Shown here: one piece after another, positions 63,929 to 64,000 of the stretch | Numbering within the stretch: position 1 is the first letter of the stretch | How the letters are laid out: each line of letters starts with the position of its first letter | Program-made: the position numbers and the translations under genes | Notes under the pieces: model-generated | Database searches by the model: none | The model's input: only the letters and a program-made list of their open reading frames with translations | Told to the model about the DNA's origin: nothing | Origin: Desulforhopalus sp. | GTDB lineage: Bacteria > Desulfobacterota > Desulfobulbia > Desulfobulbales > Desulfocapsaceae | Reading direction: 5' to 3' | Assembly: GCA_023231425.1 (NCBI GenBank) | Contig: JALNVI010000003.1 | Coordinates: 1-64,000 of the forward strand | DNA: 64,000 nt

Positions 63929-64000
63929 TTAAAAGACGGTGGCCAGAGTCAGCTTTTATTTCGTGCGGAGAGACGCCGCACATGTACCTGCAGTACGGAG

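Overview
The window reads as chromosomal DNA of an anaerobic deltaproteobacterium (Desulfobacterota), most likely of the Desulfobulbales type. This placement is an inference from gene content, not from a marker search. Supporting genes are a sigma54-controlled orange-protein (ORP) cluster with two ferredoxin-containing MinD-like ATPases, a SulP anion transporter, an F1 operon with paired b and b' subunits but no a or c subunit genes, a UbiD-family decarboxylase and adjacent efp-epmA. No tRNA, rRNA, CRISPR array, prophage or intact transposase was seen.

Layout. 0.1-8.6 kb: sbcC, a leftward envelope-glycan group (GT2, LpxB-N-like membrane protein, GT39, DUF2062) and an ExeA-like ATPase. 9-10.8 kb: amtB-glnK behind a sigma54-type promoter, ending at a strong terminator. 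10.9-15.8 kb: an orphan gene, a small membrane protein and a heterodimeric ABC exporter. 15.8-18.9 kb: an AT-rich, repeat-littered zone with an H-NS-like gene and one small orphan gene. 18.9-25.2 kb: the ORP cluster (enhancer-binding protein, two operator palindromes, a near-perfect -24/-12 promoter, three NifX/ORP-fold proteins, a phospho-Asp-less receiver, two MinD/ferredoxin ATPases) followed by a Dabb-domain gene. 25.5-30.4 kb: cytidylate-kinase-like protein, class-I amidotransferase, HU/IHF, RluB-type pseudouridine synthase and UbiD. 30.8-39.6 kb: glycogen synthase, GAPDH, a 1409-residue PPDK-like protein without a PEP barrel, and SstT. 40.3-50.7 kb: ArsR regulator, isochorismatase-fold hydrolase, alaS and atpF'-F-H-A-G-D-C. 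51-64 kb: AmiC-type amidase, mutS-HIT-phosphoesterase operon, efp-epmA, flavin-binding protein, SulP with a coiled-coil insert, and lgt.

The most striking structure is a dispersed intergenic repeat, called family 1 here. It is about 140-250 bp long and bounded by imperfect terminal inverted repeats of the form TAAGGGTACCTTGAA. About a dozen near-complete copies and many fragments lie between genes and never inside them. They occur as a short form, a long form, one copy carrying a nested small element, and composites whose interior is replaced by a second repeat (family 2, bounded by TTTTACCGCGAAG). The ORP region alone carries four copies. Family 1 looks like a mobile non-autonomous element or exported regulatory repeat and is the best candidate here for something undescribed.
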